Notes under the pieces: model-generated | What the model saw: only the letters and a program-made list of their open reading frames with translations | Databases searched by the model: none | What the model was told of the DNA's origin: nothing | Translations under genes and position numbers: made by a program | Source: an uncultured Clostridia bacterium | GTDB taxonomy: Bacteria > Bacillota > Clostridia > UBA1381 | NCBI GenBank assembly: GCA_945948775.1 | Contig: CAMFCK010000052.1 | Location: 1 to 6,496 of the forward strand | DNA: 6,496 nucleotides | Direction of reading: 5' to 3' | Shown here: positions 1 through 5,898 of the stretch, in pieces | How the letters are laid out: each line of letters opens with the position of its first letter | Position numbering within the stretch: the stretch's first letter is position 1

Positions 1-27
1 GCCCCGTAATTATAAGGAGAAAAGAGT

Positions 28-1389
28 ATGTTTATTAAAGAAGATTTTATGCTCCATTCAAAAACGGCGCAAAGGCTTTTTGATGTGGTTAAGGATATGC
101 CCATAATTGATTATCACTGCCATCTGTCACCTGAACAGATTGCAAAAAATTATCAGTTCAAAAATGCTTTTGACCTGTTTTTGAGCGGAGACCATTACAA
201 GTGGCGCCAGATGCGCACAAACGGTATTAAAGAGGAATACATAACAGGTACCGCGCCTGACTTTGATAAGTTTATGGCGTGGGCAAAAACAATGCCTATG
301 TTAATCGGCAATCCGCTTTATCATTGGACGCATCTTGAGCTTTTGCGCTATTTTGGCGTGGAGGAGGAGCTTGATGAGCAAAGCGCAGAACGCATATGGG
401 ACAGATGTAATGAACTGCTGGCAAAGGAAAACTTCCGCGCTAAAGGATTGATAGAACAATCAAATGTCGAGGTGATATGCACCACGGATGATCCGGCGGA
501 TTCGCTTGAATATCACCGCGAGATTGCAAAAAGCGGCTTTAAAACCAAGGTGCTTCCGACCTTTCGGCCTGACAAGGCGATAGAAATAGGAGCTGACGCT
601 TTTGTCGGATATATAAAAGATACGGGCGTTAAGAGCTTTGATGAACTGATTTCATGGATTGACAGCAGAATTGATTTCTTTTCAAGCGTAGGCTGCCGTT
701 TGTCCGACCATGCGCTTGCGAGAGTTCCGTTTGCCGAGGGCAATGCTGCTGCTGTATTTGAAAAGCGTATGTCGGGCGCGGAAACGGATGCCAAAGAAGA
801 GGAGATATACAAAACGGCAATGCTGCGCCATTGCGCACAGCGTTATGCTGAGTTGGGCTGGACGATGCAGATACACATAGGCGCGCTGAGAAATAACAAC
901 AAAAGGATGTTTGAAAAGCTTGGTCCCGACACAGGATTTGATTCAATCAACGATATGGAAATAGCTGAAAAGCTGTCGCGTCTTTTAGACAGCTTTAACA
1001 GTGACGGCGGCTTGCCGAAGGTAATTCTATATCCGCTGAACCCTAAGGACAATTATGTGATAGGAGCCATGATAGGCAATTTCCAAAGCGCGCCCACCGC
1101 AGGAAAGCTGCAGTTTGGTTCGGGCTGGTGGTTCTGTGATCAGCGCGATGGAATGCGCGAACAGATGAAGGCTTTGGCTAACCTTGGTATGCTTTCACAC
1201 TTTGTTGGTATGCTGACAGATTCAAGAAGCTTTGTTTCCTATCCCAGACATGAATATTTCCGCAGAATTATGTGCGATCTTATAGGCGGTTGGGTTGAGG
1301 ACGGAGAATATCCGTGCAACCTGCCGGCGCTTGAAAAAATTGTGAAGGGTATCGCGCATGATAATGCAGCAGAGTATTTTGGATTTTAG
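28..1389 (+). CDS. uxaC: Uronate isomerase (glucuronate/galacturonate isomerase)
   Basis: Cytoplasmic enzyme that interconverts D-glucuronate with D-fructuronate and D-galacturonate with D-tagaturonate, the first step of hexuronate catabolism. The 453-residue product has the features of the UxaC branch of the amidohydrolase TIM-barrel superfamily: the metal-binding HxH pair near the N-terminus (H30 and H32 in DYHCHLSP), a CTTDDPADS segment (residues 151-159), FRPD (179-182), a second metal-type histidine in IHIGALRNNN (H283), GSGWWFCDQRDGM (364-376) and the late aspartate in LTDSRSF (D398). Family members are usually about 460-475 residues, so this is complete and slightly short. The start at 28 is chosen because AAGGAGA lies at 14-20 with 7 bases between; the next in-frame ATG at 49 has no such site. 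Stop TAG is followed at once by a strong terminator, so it is the last gene of its transcript; what precedes it lies outside the window. Confidence 0.95.
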   Translation: MFIKEDFMLHSKTAQRLFDVVKDMPIIDYHCHLSPEQIAKNYQFKNAFDLFLSGDHYKWRQMRTNGIKEEYITGTAPDFDKFMAWAKTMPMLIGNPLYHWTHLELLRYFGVEEELDEQSAERIWDRCNELLAKENFRAKGLIEQSNVEVICTTDDPADSLEYHREIAKSGFKTKVLPTFRPDKAIEIGADAFVGYIKDTGVKSFDELISWIDSRIDFFSSVGCRLSDHALARVPFAEGNAAAVFEKRMSGAETDAKEEEIYKTAMLRHCAQRYAELGWTMQIHIGALRNNNKRMFEKLGPDTGFDSINDMEIAEKLSRLLDSFNSDGGLPKVILYPLNPKDNYVIGAMIGNFQSAPTAGKLQFGSGWWFCDQRDGMREQMKALANLGMLSHFVGMLTDSRSFVSYPRHEYFRRIMCDLIGGWVEDGEYPCNLPALEKIVKGIAHDNAAEYFGF

Positions 1390-1393
1390 CGTT

Positions 1394-1425
1394 AAAAAAA
1401 GCCGCGCGGCCGCGCGGCTTTTTTT
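1394..1425 (+). terminator. Rho-independent terminator of uxaC, perfectly palindromic
   Basis: Seven A (1394-1400), an 18-bp GC-only self-complementary core (1401-1418) and seven T (1419-1425) form a perfect 32-bp palindrome starting five bases after the uxaC stop codon. As RNA it folds into a 7-bp G+C stem with a GGCC loop, followed by a U-tract. Because the A and T tracts are symmetrical it should work in both directions, so it can also back up the terminator of the minus-strand tRNA unit. Confidence 0.93.
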
Positions 1426-1450
1426 ATGTATAAGCACATAGTAAAGGGGT

Positions 1451-1484
1451 AAAAGCTACGGCGAAGCATATGCTTCGCCGCAGC
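1451..1484 (-). terminator. Rho-independent terminator of the minus-strand tRNA unit
   Basis: Bases 1459-1480 are a perfect 22-bp palindrome (arm CGGCGAAGCAT). The flanks extend it: GCT (1455-1457) pairs with AGC (1482-1484) across a position that is G-U in the minus-strand RNA. Read on the minus strand, the hairpin begins just after the tRNA CCA end and is followed by UUUUA (complement of 1451-1454). The U-tract is on the minus-strand side only, so this is assigned to the tRNA, and probably also ends read-through from the regulator genes upstream of it. Confidence 0.85.
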
Positions 1485-1485
1485 G

Positions 1486-1559
1486 TGGAGCGGATGATGG
1501 GAATCGAACCCACAAATTCAGCTTGGGAAGCTGATGTTTTACCACTAAACTACACCCGC
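1486..1559 (-). tRNA. tRNA-Gly with anticodon CCC
   Basis: The minus strand folds into a complete 74-nt cloverleaf with an encoded CCA end. The acceptor is GCGGGTG paired with CATCCGC (one G-U pair), the D arm has GTTT/AAAC around AGTGGTA, the anticodon stem is TCAGC/GCTGA with loop TTCCCAA, and the T arm is GTGGG/CCCAT around TTCGATT. T33 is followed by CCC at positions 34-36 (plus-strand GGG at 1525-1527), which reads the glycine codon GGG. The discriminator base is T. The gene has its own strong promoter and terminator. Confidence 0.96.
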
Positions 1560-1568
1560 ATATGCCAT

Positions 1569-1597
1569 ATTATAGCATAATAAACGACGGATTGCAA
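1569..1597 (-). promoter_or_regulatory. Sigma-A-type promoter for tRNA-Gly
   Basis: On the minus strand a -35 box TTGCAA (plus-strand 1592-1597) and a perfect -10 box TATAAT (1569-1574) are separated by exactly 17 bases. Initiation about 7 bases past the -10 would fall near 1562, leaving a 5' leader of only a few bases before the mature tRNA end at 1559. It lies wholly between the tRNA and the stop codon of the upstream minus-strand gene. Confidence 0.85.
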
Positions 1598-1612
1598 GTA
1601 TTTTTTGCATAC

Positions 1613-2089
1613 TTACGGTTTATTTATGTTGAAATATTCATGTATGGCATTTTCAGCGGTATAATTGGCATCATAGACGGTAAACGTAACAAACTCGCCG
1701 TTATTGATTATCCGAAAATACTGAATACGATGCAGCTCCTCCGGATCATCCTTATATTCACTTAAAAGCTCCTGCACTCTGTTCTGAAAAACTGCCATAA
1801 CCCATTTTACATGAATGGGTGCGACTCTGACAACGGCAAATTCGCGCGCACTGCCGTCATTTGAAGTGAATATGCGAACACTTTTGACCTGCATATCACC
1901 AAATTCAGTATATGCACCCTGCAAATCAGTCTCGCTCATGTCGCTGTAGCCCGGAAGCGACAGCAGCAGCGCGGTAACCGAATCAACGCTTGGACGCCGC
2001 AGAATATTTACTGACAGCATGCATGTTATGCTTAGAAAAATCATCGCTGCAGCACGGAATATTGCCGAAGAAAATAAACGCTTTACCAT
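1613..2089 (-). CDS. Small membrane-anchored DUF4358-like protein
   Basis: Function unknown. The 158-residue product begins with a short basic N-terminus (MVKR) and one hydrophobic segment at about residues 9-30, ended by RR, so it is predicted to be a signal-anchored protein with the remainder outside the cytoplasm. C23 lies in this segment, but SITC is a poor lipobox and lipoprotein status is not supported. From about residue 65 the pattern resembles DUF4358 proteins of Clostridia: a KSVRIFTSNDGSAREFAVVRV-type strand region, an amphipathic helix rich in Q, E and K (about 95-120), then a strand ending FVTFTVYDAN. That family call is from memory of the pattern. The start is supported by GAGGAGGA (plus-strand 2096-2103), seven bases ahead of the ATG. 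Only 19 bases separate it from the stop of the AraC-type gene, so the two are probably co-transcribed. No terminator is visible between it and the tRNA promoter downstream. Confidence 0.8.
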   Translation of the reverse strand: MVKRLFSSAIFRAAAMIFLSITCMLSVNILRRPSVDSVTALLLSLPGYSDMSETDLQGAYTEFGDMQVKSVRIFTSNDGSAREFAVVRVAPIHVKWVMAVFQNRVQELLSEYKDDPEELHRIQYFRIINNGEFVTFTVYDANYTAENAIHEYFNINKP

Positions 2090-2108
2090 AAAAAGTCCTC
2101 CTCAATTA

Positions 2109-3026
2109 TCAGTATTTGGCGTTCTGCGGAAAAAGCCCCGCTGCCTCGCCGGTCAAAGCGCGTATCGAACCGGCATATTCAGTAGGCGACATATTCACAT
2201 ACTTTCTGAACTGGCGTGAGAAATAGTGAATACTGTCATATCCGAGCATTTCGGCTATCTGTGTAAAATTATAGTTATCCTCGCGGATATAGGTCTTTGC
2301 CCGGTCGATTTTCATGCGGGTGAAATATTCGCATGCACCGCAGCCGACTTGCTCGCGGAAAAGCATTTTGACGGCAGTTTTACTGATTCCGGCATGACGG
2401 GCAATGTCTGAAAGAGTTATCTTTTTGCCGAGGCTTGCGGCGAGATAGTCGACTATTTCGCCGAACAGTCCGCTGTCAAGGTTGCGCTTCAGAGAGGTCT
2501 GAACAGGCGACATGTCATTGCGCAGAAGCGACAGCAAAAACTCGGTAAGATGAAGTTTGATAAGCTGCTCTGTACCGAAAAGCGAATTTTTTCTGCGGTG
2601 CAGCTTAGGTGTAACAAGGTCGGAAAGAGGAGTATCAAATGCGGCGGAGGTTTCATTGATAATGCGCGAGAGCAGATTGCGCTGTATGCTGCCGGTTTTA
2701 AAAACCTTATCCTCAAAGCCCGCCATTGCCGCAGAAACCGAACGAAAGCTTATTACGGCAACAGAAGAAGCGGCAACGCCGTTCGCAATAAGGGTGTGCC
2801 ATTCGTTCGGCTTGTGGAATACTATGTCGCCGCTTTTTAAATCGCGCGCTACATCGCCCGAATACGCTGTGATCTCACCCTTGTCCACATATACAAATTC
2901 CCAGAAGTCATGCTGCTCGCCGGGGAATCTGTAGTCCTTTGCAAGTTCAAAGTAATGCACTGTCATAAGTTCGCTTATAACAATTTCCTCCTTTAATCTT
3001 GTGCCGGAATACATAATTGCGTCCAA
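2109..3026 (-). CDS. AraC-family transcriptional regulator with N-terminal cupin sensor
   Basis: The 305-residue product has the usual two-domain AraC/XylS plan. Residues about 20-95 form a cupin-like ligand-binding domain, with H39, the FWEFVYVDKGEI segment (41-52) and LKSGDIVFHKPNEWHTL (63-79; H71, H77). Residues about 199-289 form the DNA-binding domain with two helix-turn-helix units: one around LSDIARHAGISKTAVKMLFRE (205-225) and one ending in the signature FTQIAEMLGYDSIHYFSRQFRK (254-275) then SPTEYA. The start is TTG at 3026: AGGAGA (plus-strand 3035-3040) is 8 bases upstream, whereas the in-frame ATG at 3014 would be 20 bases away. It is divergent from the N-acetylhexosamine operon, so it is the likely ligand-responsive activator of that operon. 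The ligand is not deducible; an N-acetylhexosamine or its phosphate is an inference from the neighbours. A small membrane protein gene follows in the same transcript. Confidence 0.93.
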   Translation of the reverse strand: MDAIMYSGTRLKEEIVISELMTVHYFELAKDYRFPGEQHDFWEFVYVDKGEITAYSGDVARDLKSGDIVFHKPNEWHTLIANGVAASSVAVISFRSVSAAMAGFEDKVFKTGSIQRNLLSRIINETSAAFDTPLSDLVTPKLHRRKNSLFGTEQLIKLHLTEFLLSLLRNDMSPVQTSLKRNLDSGLFGEIVDYLAASLGKKITLSDIARHAGISKTAVKMLFREQVGCGACEYFTRMKIDRAKTYIREDNYNFTQIAEMLGYDSIHYFSRQFRKYVNMSPTEYAGSIRALTGEAAGLFPQNAKY

Positions 3027-3034
3027 TCAAAGCA

Positions 3035-3040
3035 TCTCCT
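3035..3040 (-). promoter_or_regulatory. Ribosome binding site that fixes the TTG start of the AraC-type gene
   Basis: AGGAGA on the minus strand, 8 bases upstream of the TTG codon at 3026-3024. The distance is ideal for TTG and too long (20 bases) for the nearest in-frame ATG at 3014, so TTG is chosen as the start. Confidence 0.75.
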
Positions 3041-3062
3041 TTACAGCAGCTCTTTTTTTTTT

Positions 3063-3091
3063 ATTATATCACACCTGGCCGCTTTTGTAAA
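3063..3091 (-). promoter_or_regulatory. Promoter of the AraC-type regulator gene
   Basis: On the minus strand a -35 box TTTACA (plus-strand 3086-3091) and a perfect -10 box TATAAT (3063-3068) are separated by 17 bases, with a TGA extension directly before the -10 (extended -10). The expected start near 3056 lies within a run of ten A (minus strand, 3053-3062), giving a leader of about 30 bases. The -35 box lies inside the first of the two direct repeats of the proposed operator. Confidence 0.8.
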
Positions 3092-3120
3092 TATTTAAGC
3101 TTATTTTGCAAATAAAAAAG
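3083..3120. promoter_or_regulatory. Probable AraC-type operator: two 17-bp direct repeats at 21-bp spacing
   Basis: TTTTGTAAATATTTAAG at 3083-3099 and TTTTGCAAATAAAAAAG at 3104-3120 match at 13 of 17 positions and are offset by 21 bp, two helical turns. AraC-family proteins, with AraC at araI1/araI2 as the model, bind such 17-bp half-sites in direct orientation at this spacing. The first repeat covers the -35 box of the regulator promoter and the second covers the -35 box of the rightward operon promoter. This fits autoregulation plus class II-type activation of the operon. Binding is inferred from geometry, not shown. The region is AT-rich, which raises the chance of coincidental similarity. 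Confidence 0.6.
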
Positions 3121-3134
3121 TTCTGTACTATACT
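3106..3134 (+). promoter_or_regulatory. Promoter of the nahK-like / nagB-ROK / nagA operon
   Basis: The -35 box TTGCAA (3106-3111) and -10 box TATACT (3129-3134) are separated by 17 bases. A better -10 hexamer, TATAAT, lies at 3134-3139 but is 22 bases from this -35 and would need activator help. Initiation near 3141-3146 would give a leader of about 30-35 bases in which no structured element is evident. The -35 box is embedded in the second direct repeat of the proposed operator. Confidence 0.65.
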
Positions 3135-3175
3135 ATAATACGATTGAAAAATATGAAATGAAAGGAATAGGGGAT

Positions 3176-4249
3176 ATGAGTTACACTTTGTCGGATATTA
3201 TACGAAAGTTCAGGATTGATGTTTCGATTGAGCCGTATGGCAATGGGCATATAAACGATACATATATTGCCGAAAGTGATCCGAAATATATACTGCAAAG
3301 GATAAATAATTCTGTATTTAAAAATCCCGAGCAGGTAATGAGCAATATTACGGGCGTTACCGAGCATTTGCGCAAAAAGATAACCGATGCCGGAGGTAAC
3401 CCTGAGCGTGAAACGCTTAACCTTGTAAAAACCGTTGACGGCAAAAGCTTTTATAAAGCGGACGACGGCAATTATTTCAGAATGTATAAGTTTATCGAAG
3501 GCGCAGTAAGCTATGACAGCGTAGAAAACCCCGCGCAGCTTTATGAAGCGGCAAGGGCTTTCGGAAAATTTCAGAGTATGCTTTCGGATTACCCTGTAGA
3601 TAAAATTTATGAGACAATACCTGATTTTCATGATACCGGAAAAAGATATGCGGCGCTTGAGGCGGCAGTAGACAAAGACGTTGTCGGACGCTGCGGCTTG
3701 GTGGAAAAGGAAATAGAGTTTGCTTTTGCGCGCAGGCAGGATACAAACGTGATAGTTGATGCTATTGCGGCAGGCAAGGTGCCGGTACGCGTTACACATA
3801 ATGATACAAAGCTGAATAATGTTATGCTCGATGAAAAAACCGGCGAAGGAGTCTGTGTTATTGACCTTGATACGGTAATGCCCGGATCGCTTTTATATGA
3901 CTACGGCGACGCGCTTCGCTTCGGAGCGTCAAGCGGTGCGGAGGATGAGTGTGATCTGGATAAGATTTGGTTTGACCTGGAGCTGTTTGAAGCCTTTACA
4001 AAGGGCTTTTTGGAGGAGGTTGGATCCAACCTTACCGATGAGGAGATAAAGCTGCTGCCGTTTTCTGCAAAGCTGATGACATATGAGTGCGGAATACGCT
4101 TCCTGACTGATTATCTTAGCGGAGATACATATTTTAAAATCCACCGTAAGAATCATAATCTTGACCGTGCGCGCACTCAGTTCAAGCTTGTTGCCGATAT
4201 GGAGAAAAAAATGGACACAATGAGCGGAATAATTAAAAAATACATTTAA
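3176..4249 (+). CDS. nahK: N-acetylhexosamine 1-kinase-like protein (APH-fold phosphotransferase)
   Basis: Predicted cytoplasmic kinase that transfers phosphate from ATP to O1 of GlcNAc or GalNAc, as NahK does in the bifidobacterial lacto-N-biose/galacto-N-biose pathway. The 357-residue length is close to that of bifidobacterial NahK (359 as I recall). Recognisable segments, numbered from 3176, are IEPYGNGHINDTY near the N-terminus, YILQRIN, the RMYKFIEG hinge region, the catalytic-loop motif VTHNDTKLNNVMLD (206-219; D210 the likely catalytic base), the metal-site motif IDLDTVMPGSLLYDYGD (229-245; D230 and D232), RFGAS, and LLPFSAKLMTYECGIRFLTDYL near the C-terminus. The frame is open from an ATG at 3158, but that codon has no ribosome binding site, while AAAGGA at 3161-3166 sits 9 bases before 3176. 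It is first in the operon, 15 bases ahead of nagB-ROK. Substrate preference among HexNAc sugars, or choline- or homoserine-kinase-like activity, cannot be settled by eye. Confidence 0.87.
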   Translation: MSYTLSDIIRKFRIDVSIEPYGNGHINDTYIAESDPKYILQRINNSVFKNPEQVMSNITGVTEHLRKKITDAGGNPERETLNLVKTVDGKSFYKADDGNYFRMYKFIEGAVSYDSVENPAQLYEAARAFGKFQSMLSDYPVDKIYETIPDFHDTGKRYAALEAAVDKDVVGRCGLVEKEIEFAFARRQDTNVIVDAIAAGKVPVRVTHNDTKLNNVMLDEKTGEGVCVIDLDTVMPGSLLYDYGDALRFGASSGAEDECDLDKIWFDLELFEAFTKGFLEEVGSNLTDEEIKLLPFSAKLMTYECGIRFLTDYLSGDTYFKIHRKNHNLDRARTQFKLVADMEKKMDTMSGIIKKYI

Positions 4250-4264
4250 AATGGAGAGGTCTTT

Positions 4265-5887
4265 ATGCGAGTAATAGTATGTAATGATTATGATGAGATG
4301 TCGAAGCGCGCGGCAAAGCTTGTCGCAAGCCAGATAACCTTAAAGCCGGACTGCGTGCTCGGTCTTGCCACCGGTTCTACGCCAATTGGACTGTATGAAA
4401 ATCTTGCGGAAATGAATAGACTGGGAGAGATAGATTTTTCCGGTGTAACTACCTTTAACCTTGACGAATATTATCCCATAAGTCCGGAAAATGACCAGAG
4501 CTACCGCTATTTTATGAACGAGCATCTGTTTAATAAGGTTAATATTGATATAAACCGTACACATGTTCCGGACGGGCAGACAGAGGATCCGGAGGCGGAA
4601 TGTGCGAGATATGAGAAGATGATAAACGACTGCGGCGGAATAGATCTGCAGATACTTGGCATCGGTCAGAACGGTCATATTGGATTTAATGAGCCGGATA
4701 ACAATCTGAATACTGTTACTCATCTGACAGGGCTTACTCAAAGCACAATAGACGCTAATGCGCGTTTCTTTAAAAGCAAAGAGGATGTTCCCACACGCGC
4801 GCTTACAATGGGTATTGCAAGCATATTGAAATCCAGGAAAATAATACTGCTTGCAAGCGGAAGAACTAAATATAAGGTTGTACGCGAGCTTTTGAATGAA
4901 GGAATTAACACCTCTGTTCCTGCGACAATGCTAAAGGTTCACCCGGATGTTGTTCTTATCTGCGATAAGGAAGCTTATGCAAGTATGTATCTGGGTGTTG
5001 ACATCGGCGGTACAAGCGTGAAGCTGGGTGTGATTGACGGATTTAACAATATCGTGTATAAGGACAGTTTGCCTACGCACAAGGATAAGCCGGCAAAGGC
5101 AATTATAGACAATGTTGCAAAGGTATGCAGCGATATTATAGCAAGATTTCCCGTTTCGGCGGTCGGAGTAGGAACTCCGGGAATTATCGATTTTGAAAAG
5201 AATACCGTAAGCGCTACAAATCTTCCGTTTGATAATGCGCCGATAGTCGACTGGATGAAGGAAACTATCAAACTGCCGATTTATATCAATAATGATGCAA
5301 ACTGTGCTGCTTTGGGCGAGGCGGTTGCAGGAGAGGGCGCTGATGTGCGCGATATGTTTATGGTAACACTCGGCACCGGAATAGGCGGCGGGATTATAAT
5401 AGATAAAAAAATCTATATGGGCGCTAAGGGCGATGCCGGAGAAATAGGGCATATGTGCATAGAGGCCAATGGTATCCCGTGTTCCTGCGGAAGCCGCGGC
5501 TGCTGGGAAAAATATGCGTCGGTTTCCGCTTTGATAGAGCAGACCGAGGCTGCGGCTCAGAAGGAGCCGGATAGTATTCTGGCAAAGGTGGTTGAGAAAA
5601 ACTGCGTAGTTGACGGTAAGACTATTTTTGAAGCTAAAATTCAGGGCTGCCCTGTTGCCGAAAGGGTATTTGATCAGTATATTGATTATCTTGCAATAGG
5701 AATACGCAATATTATAAATATATTCCGTCCGGGAATCGTAGTAATTGCCGGCGGAATTTCCGAAGCCGGGAATATGATTTTGGAGCCGTTGGTAAAAAAG
5801 GTAAATTCATCCGTGCCTATCAGAATTTCGCGCCTGCAAAATGACGCGGGGATAATCGGCGCCGCACTGCTGGGGCGGGATAAATAG
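4265..5887 (+). CDS. nagB: Fused glucosamine-6-phosphate deaminase (NagB) and ROK-family sugar kinase
   Basis: One 540-residue ORF holds two complete enzymes. Residues 1-240 are NagB, which converts glucosamine-6-phosphate to fructose-6-phosphate and ammonia: GLATGSTP phosphate loop (33-40), FNLDEYY with the enolisation base D67, and GIGQNGHIGFNEP (132-144) with N136, H138 and E143, the Bacillus-type positions. Residues 241-540 are a full-length ROK kinase: MYLGVDIGGTSVKLG (241-255), GVGTPGII, the catalytic D344 in NNDANCAALGE, LGTGIGGG (369-376), and the ROK zinc site H396, C406, C408 and C413 (CSCGSRGCWE). There is no N-terminal helix-turn-helix, so this half is a kinase rather than a NagC/XylR-type repressor. 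The neighbours make GlcNAc the most likely substrate, though ManNAc or glucose are possible. GGAGAGG (4253-4259) supports the start. No linker separates the halves: the ROK domain begins at its own methionine. nagA follows 11 bases later. Confidence 0.93.
   Translation: MRVIVCNDYDEMSKRAAKLVASQITLKPDCVLGLATGSTPIGLYENLAEMNRLGEIDFSGVTTFNLDEYYPISPENDQSYRYFMNEHLFNKVNIDINRTHVPDGQTEDPEAECARYEKMINDCGGIDLQILGIGQNGHIGFNEPDNNLNTVTHLTGLTQSTIDANARFFKSKEDVPTRALTMGIASILKSRKIILLASGRTKYKVVRELLNEGINTSVPATMLKVHPDVVLICDKEAYASMYLGVDIGGTSVKLGVIDGFNNIVYKDSLPTHKDKPAKAIIDNVAKVCSDIIARFPVSAVGVGTPGIIDFEKNTVSATNLPFDNAPIVDWMKETIKLPIYINNDANCAALGEAVAGEGADVRDMFMVTLGTGIGGGIIIDKKIYMGAKGDAGEIGHMCIEANGIPCSCGSRGCWEKYASVSALIEQTEAAAQKEPDSILAKVVEKNCVVDGKTIFEAKIQGCPVAERVFDQYIDYLAIGIRNIINIFRPGIVVIAGGISEAGNMILEPLVKKVNSSVPIRISRLQNDAGIIGAALLGRDK
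4967..4987 (+). promoter_or_regulatory. Possible internal ribosome binding site and start for the ROK domain
   Basis: AAGGAAG at 4967-4973 precedes the ATG at 4985-4987 (Met241 of the fusion) by 11 bases, in frame. This could let ribosomes also make a separate 300-residue ROK kinase from the same message, or it may be a relic of an ancestral two-gene arrangement. The spacing is longer than ideal, so function is uncertain. Confidence 0.35.
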
Positions 5888-5898
5888 GAGCGATAGCT

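Noticed and set aside
1..27. Tail of an upstream gene ending at TAA (7-9)
   Set aside because: Only two codons would be visible, which is not enough to support a coding feature. The frame reads GCC CCG TAA but this could be chance.
1486..1559. tRNA-Gly as an integration site of a mobile element
   Set aside because: No integrase, no direct repeat of the tRNA 3' end and no change in gene character is visible in the window.
1596..1614. Inverted repeat as a terminator for the DUF4358-like gene
   Set aside because: It has only six A/T-rich base pairs with a 7-base loop and no U-tract after it on the minus strand; it also overlaps the tRNA -35 box.
3158..3175. Upstream ATG that would add six residues to the NahK-like protein
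   Set aside because: No ribosome binding site precedes it; AAAGGA at 3161-3166 is correctly spaced for the ATG at 3176 and would lie inside the longer version.
3128..3799. Minus-strand open frame of 223 codons
   Set aside because: It covers the nahK-like gene in antisense and runs through the divergent promoter region; there is no domain and it is incompatible with the clear plus-strand motifs.
4985..5887. ROK domain as a NagC/XylR-type transcriptional repressor
   Set aside because: The ROK part starts directly with the ATP-binding VDIGGTS region and lacks an N-terminal helix-turn-helix, and the catalytic aspartate D344 is present, so a kinase is the better call.
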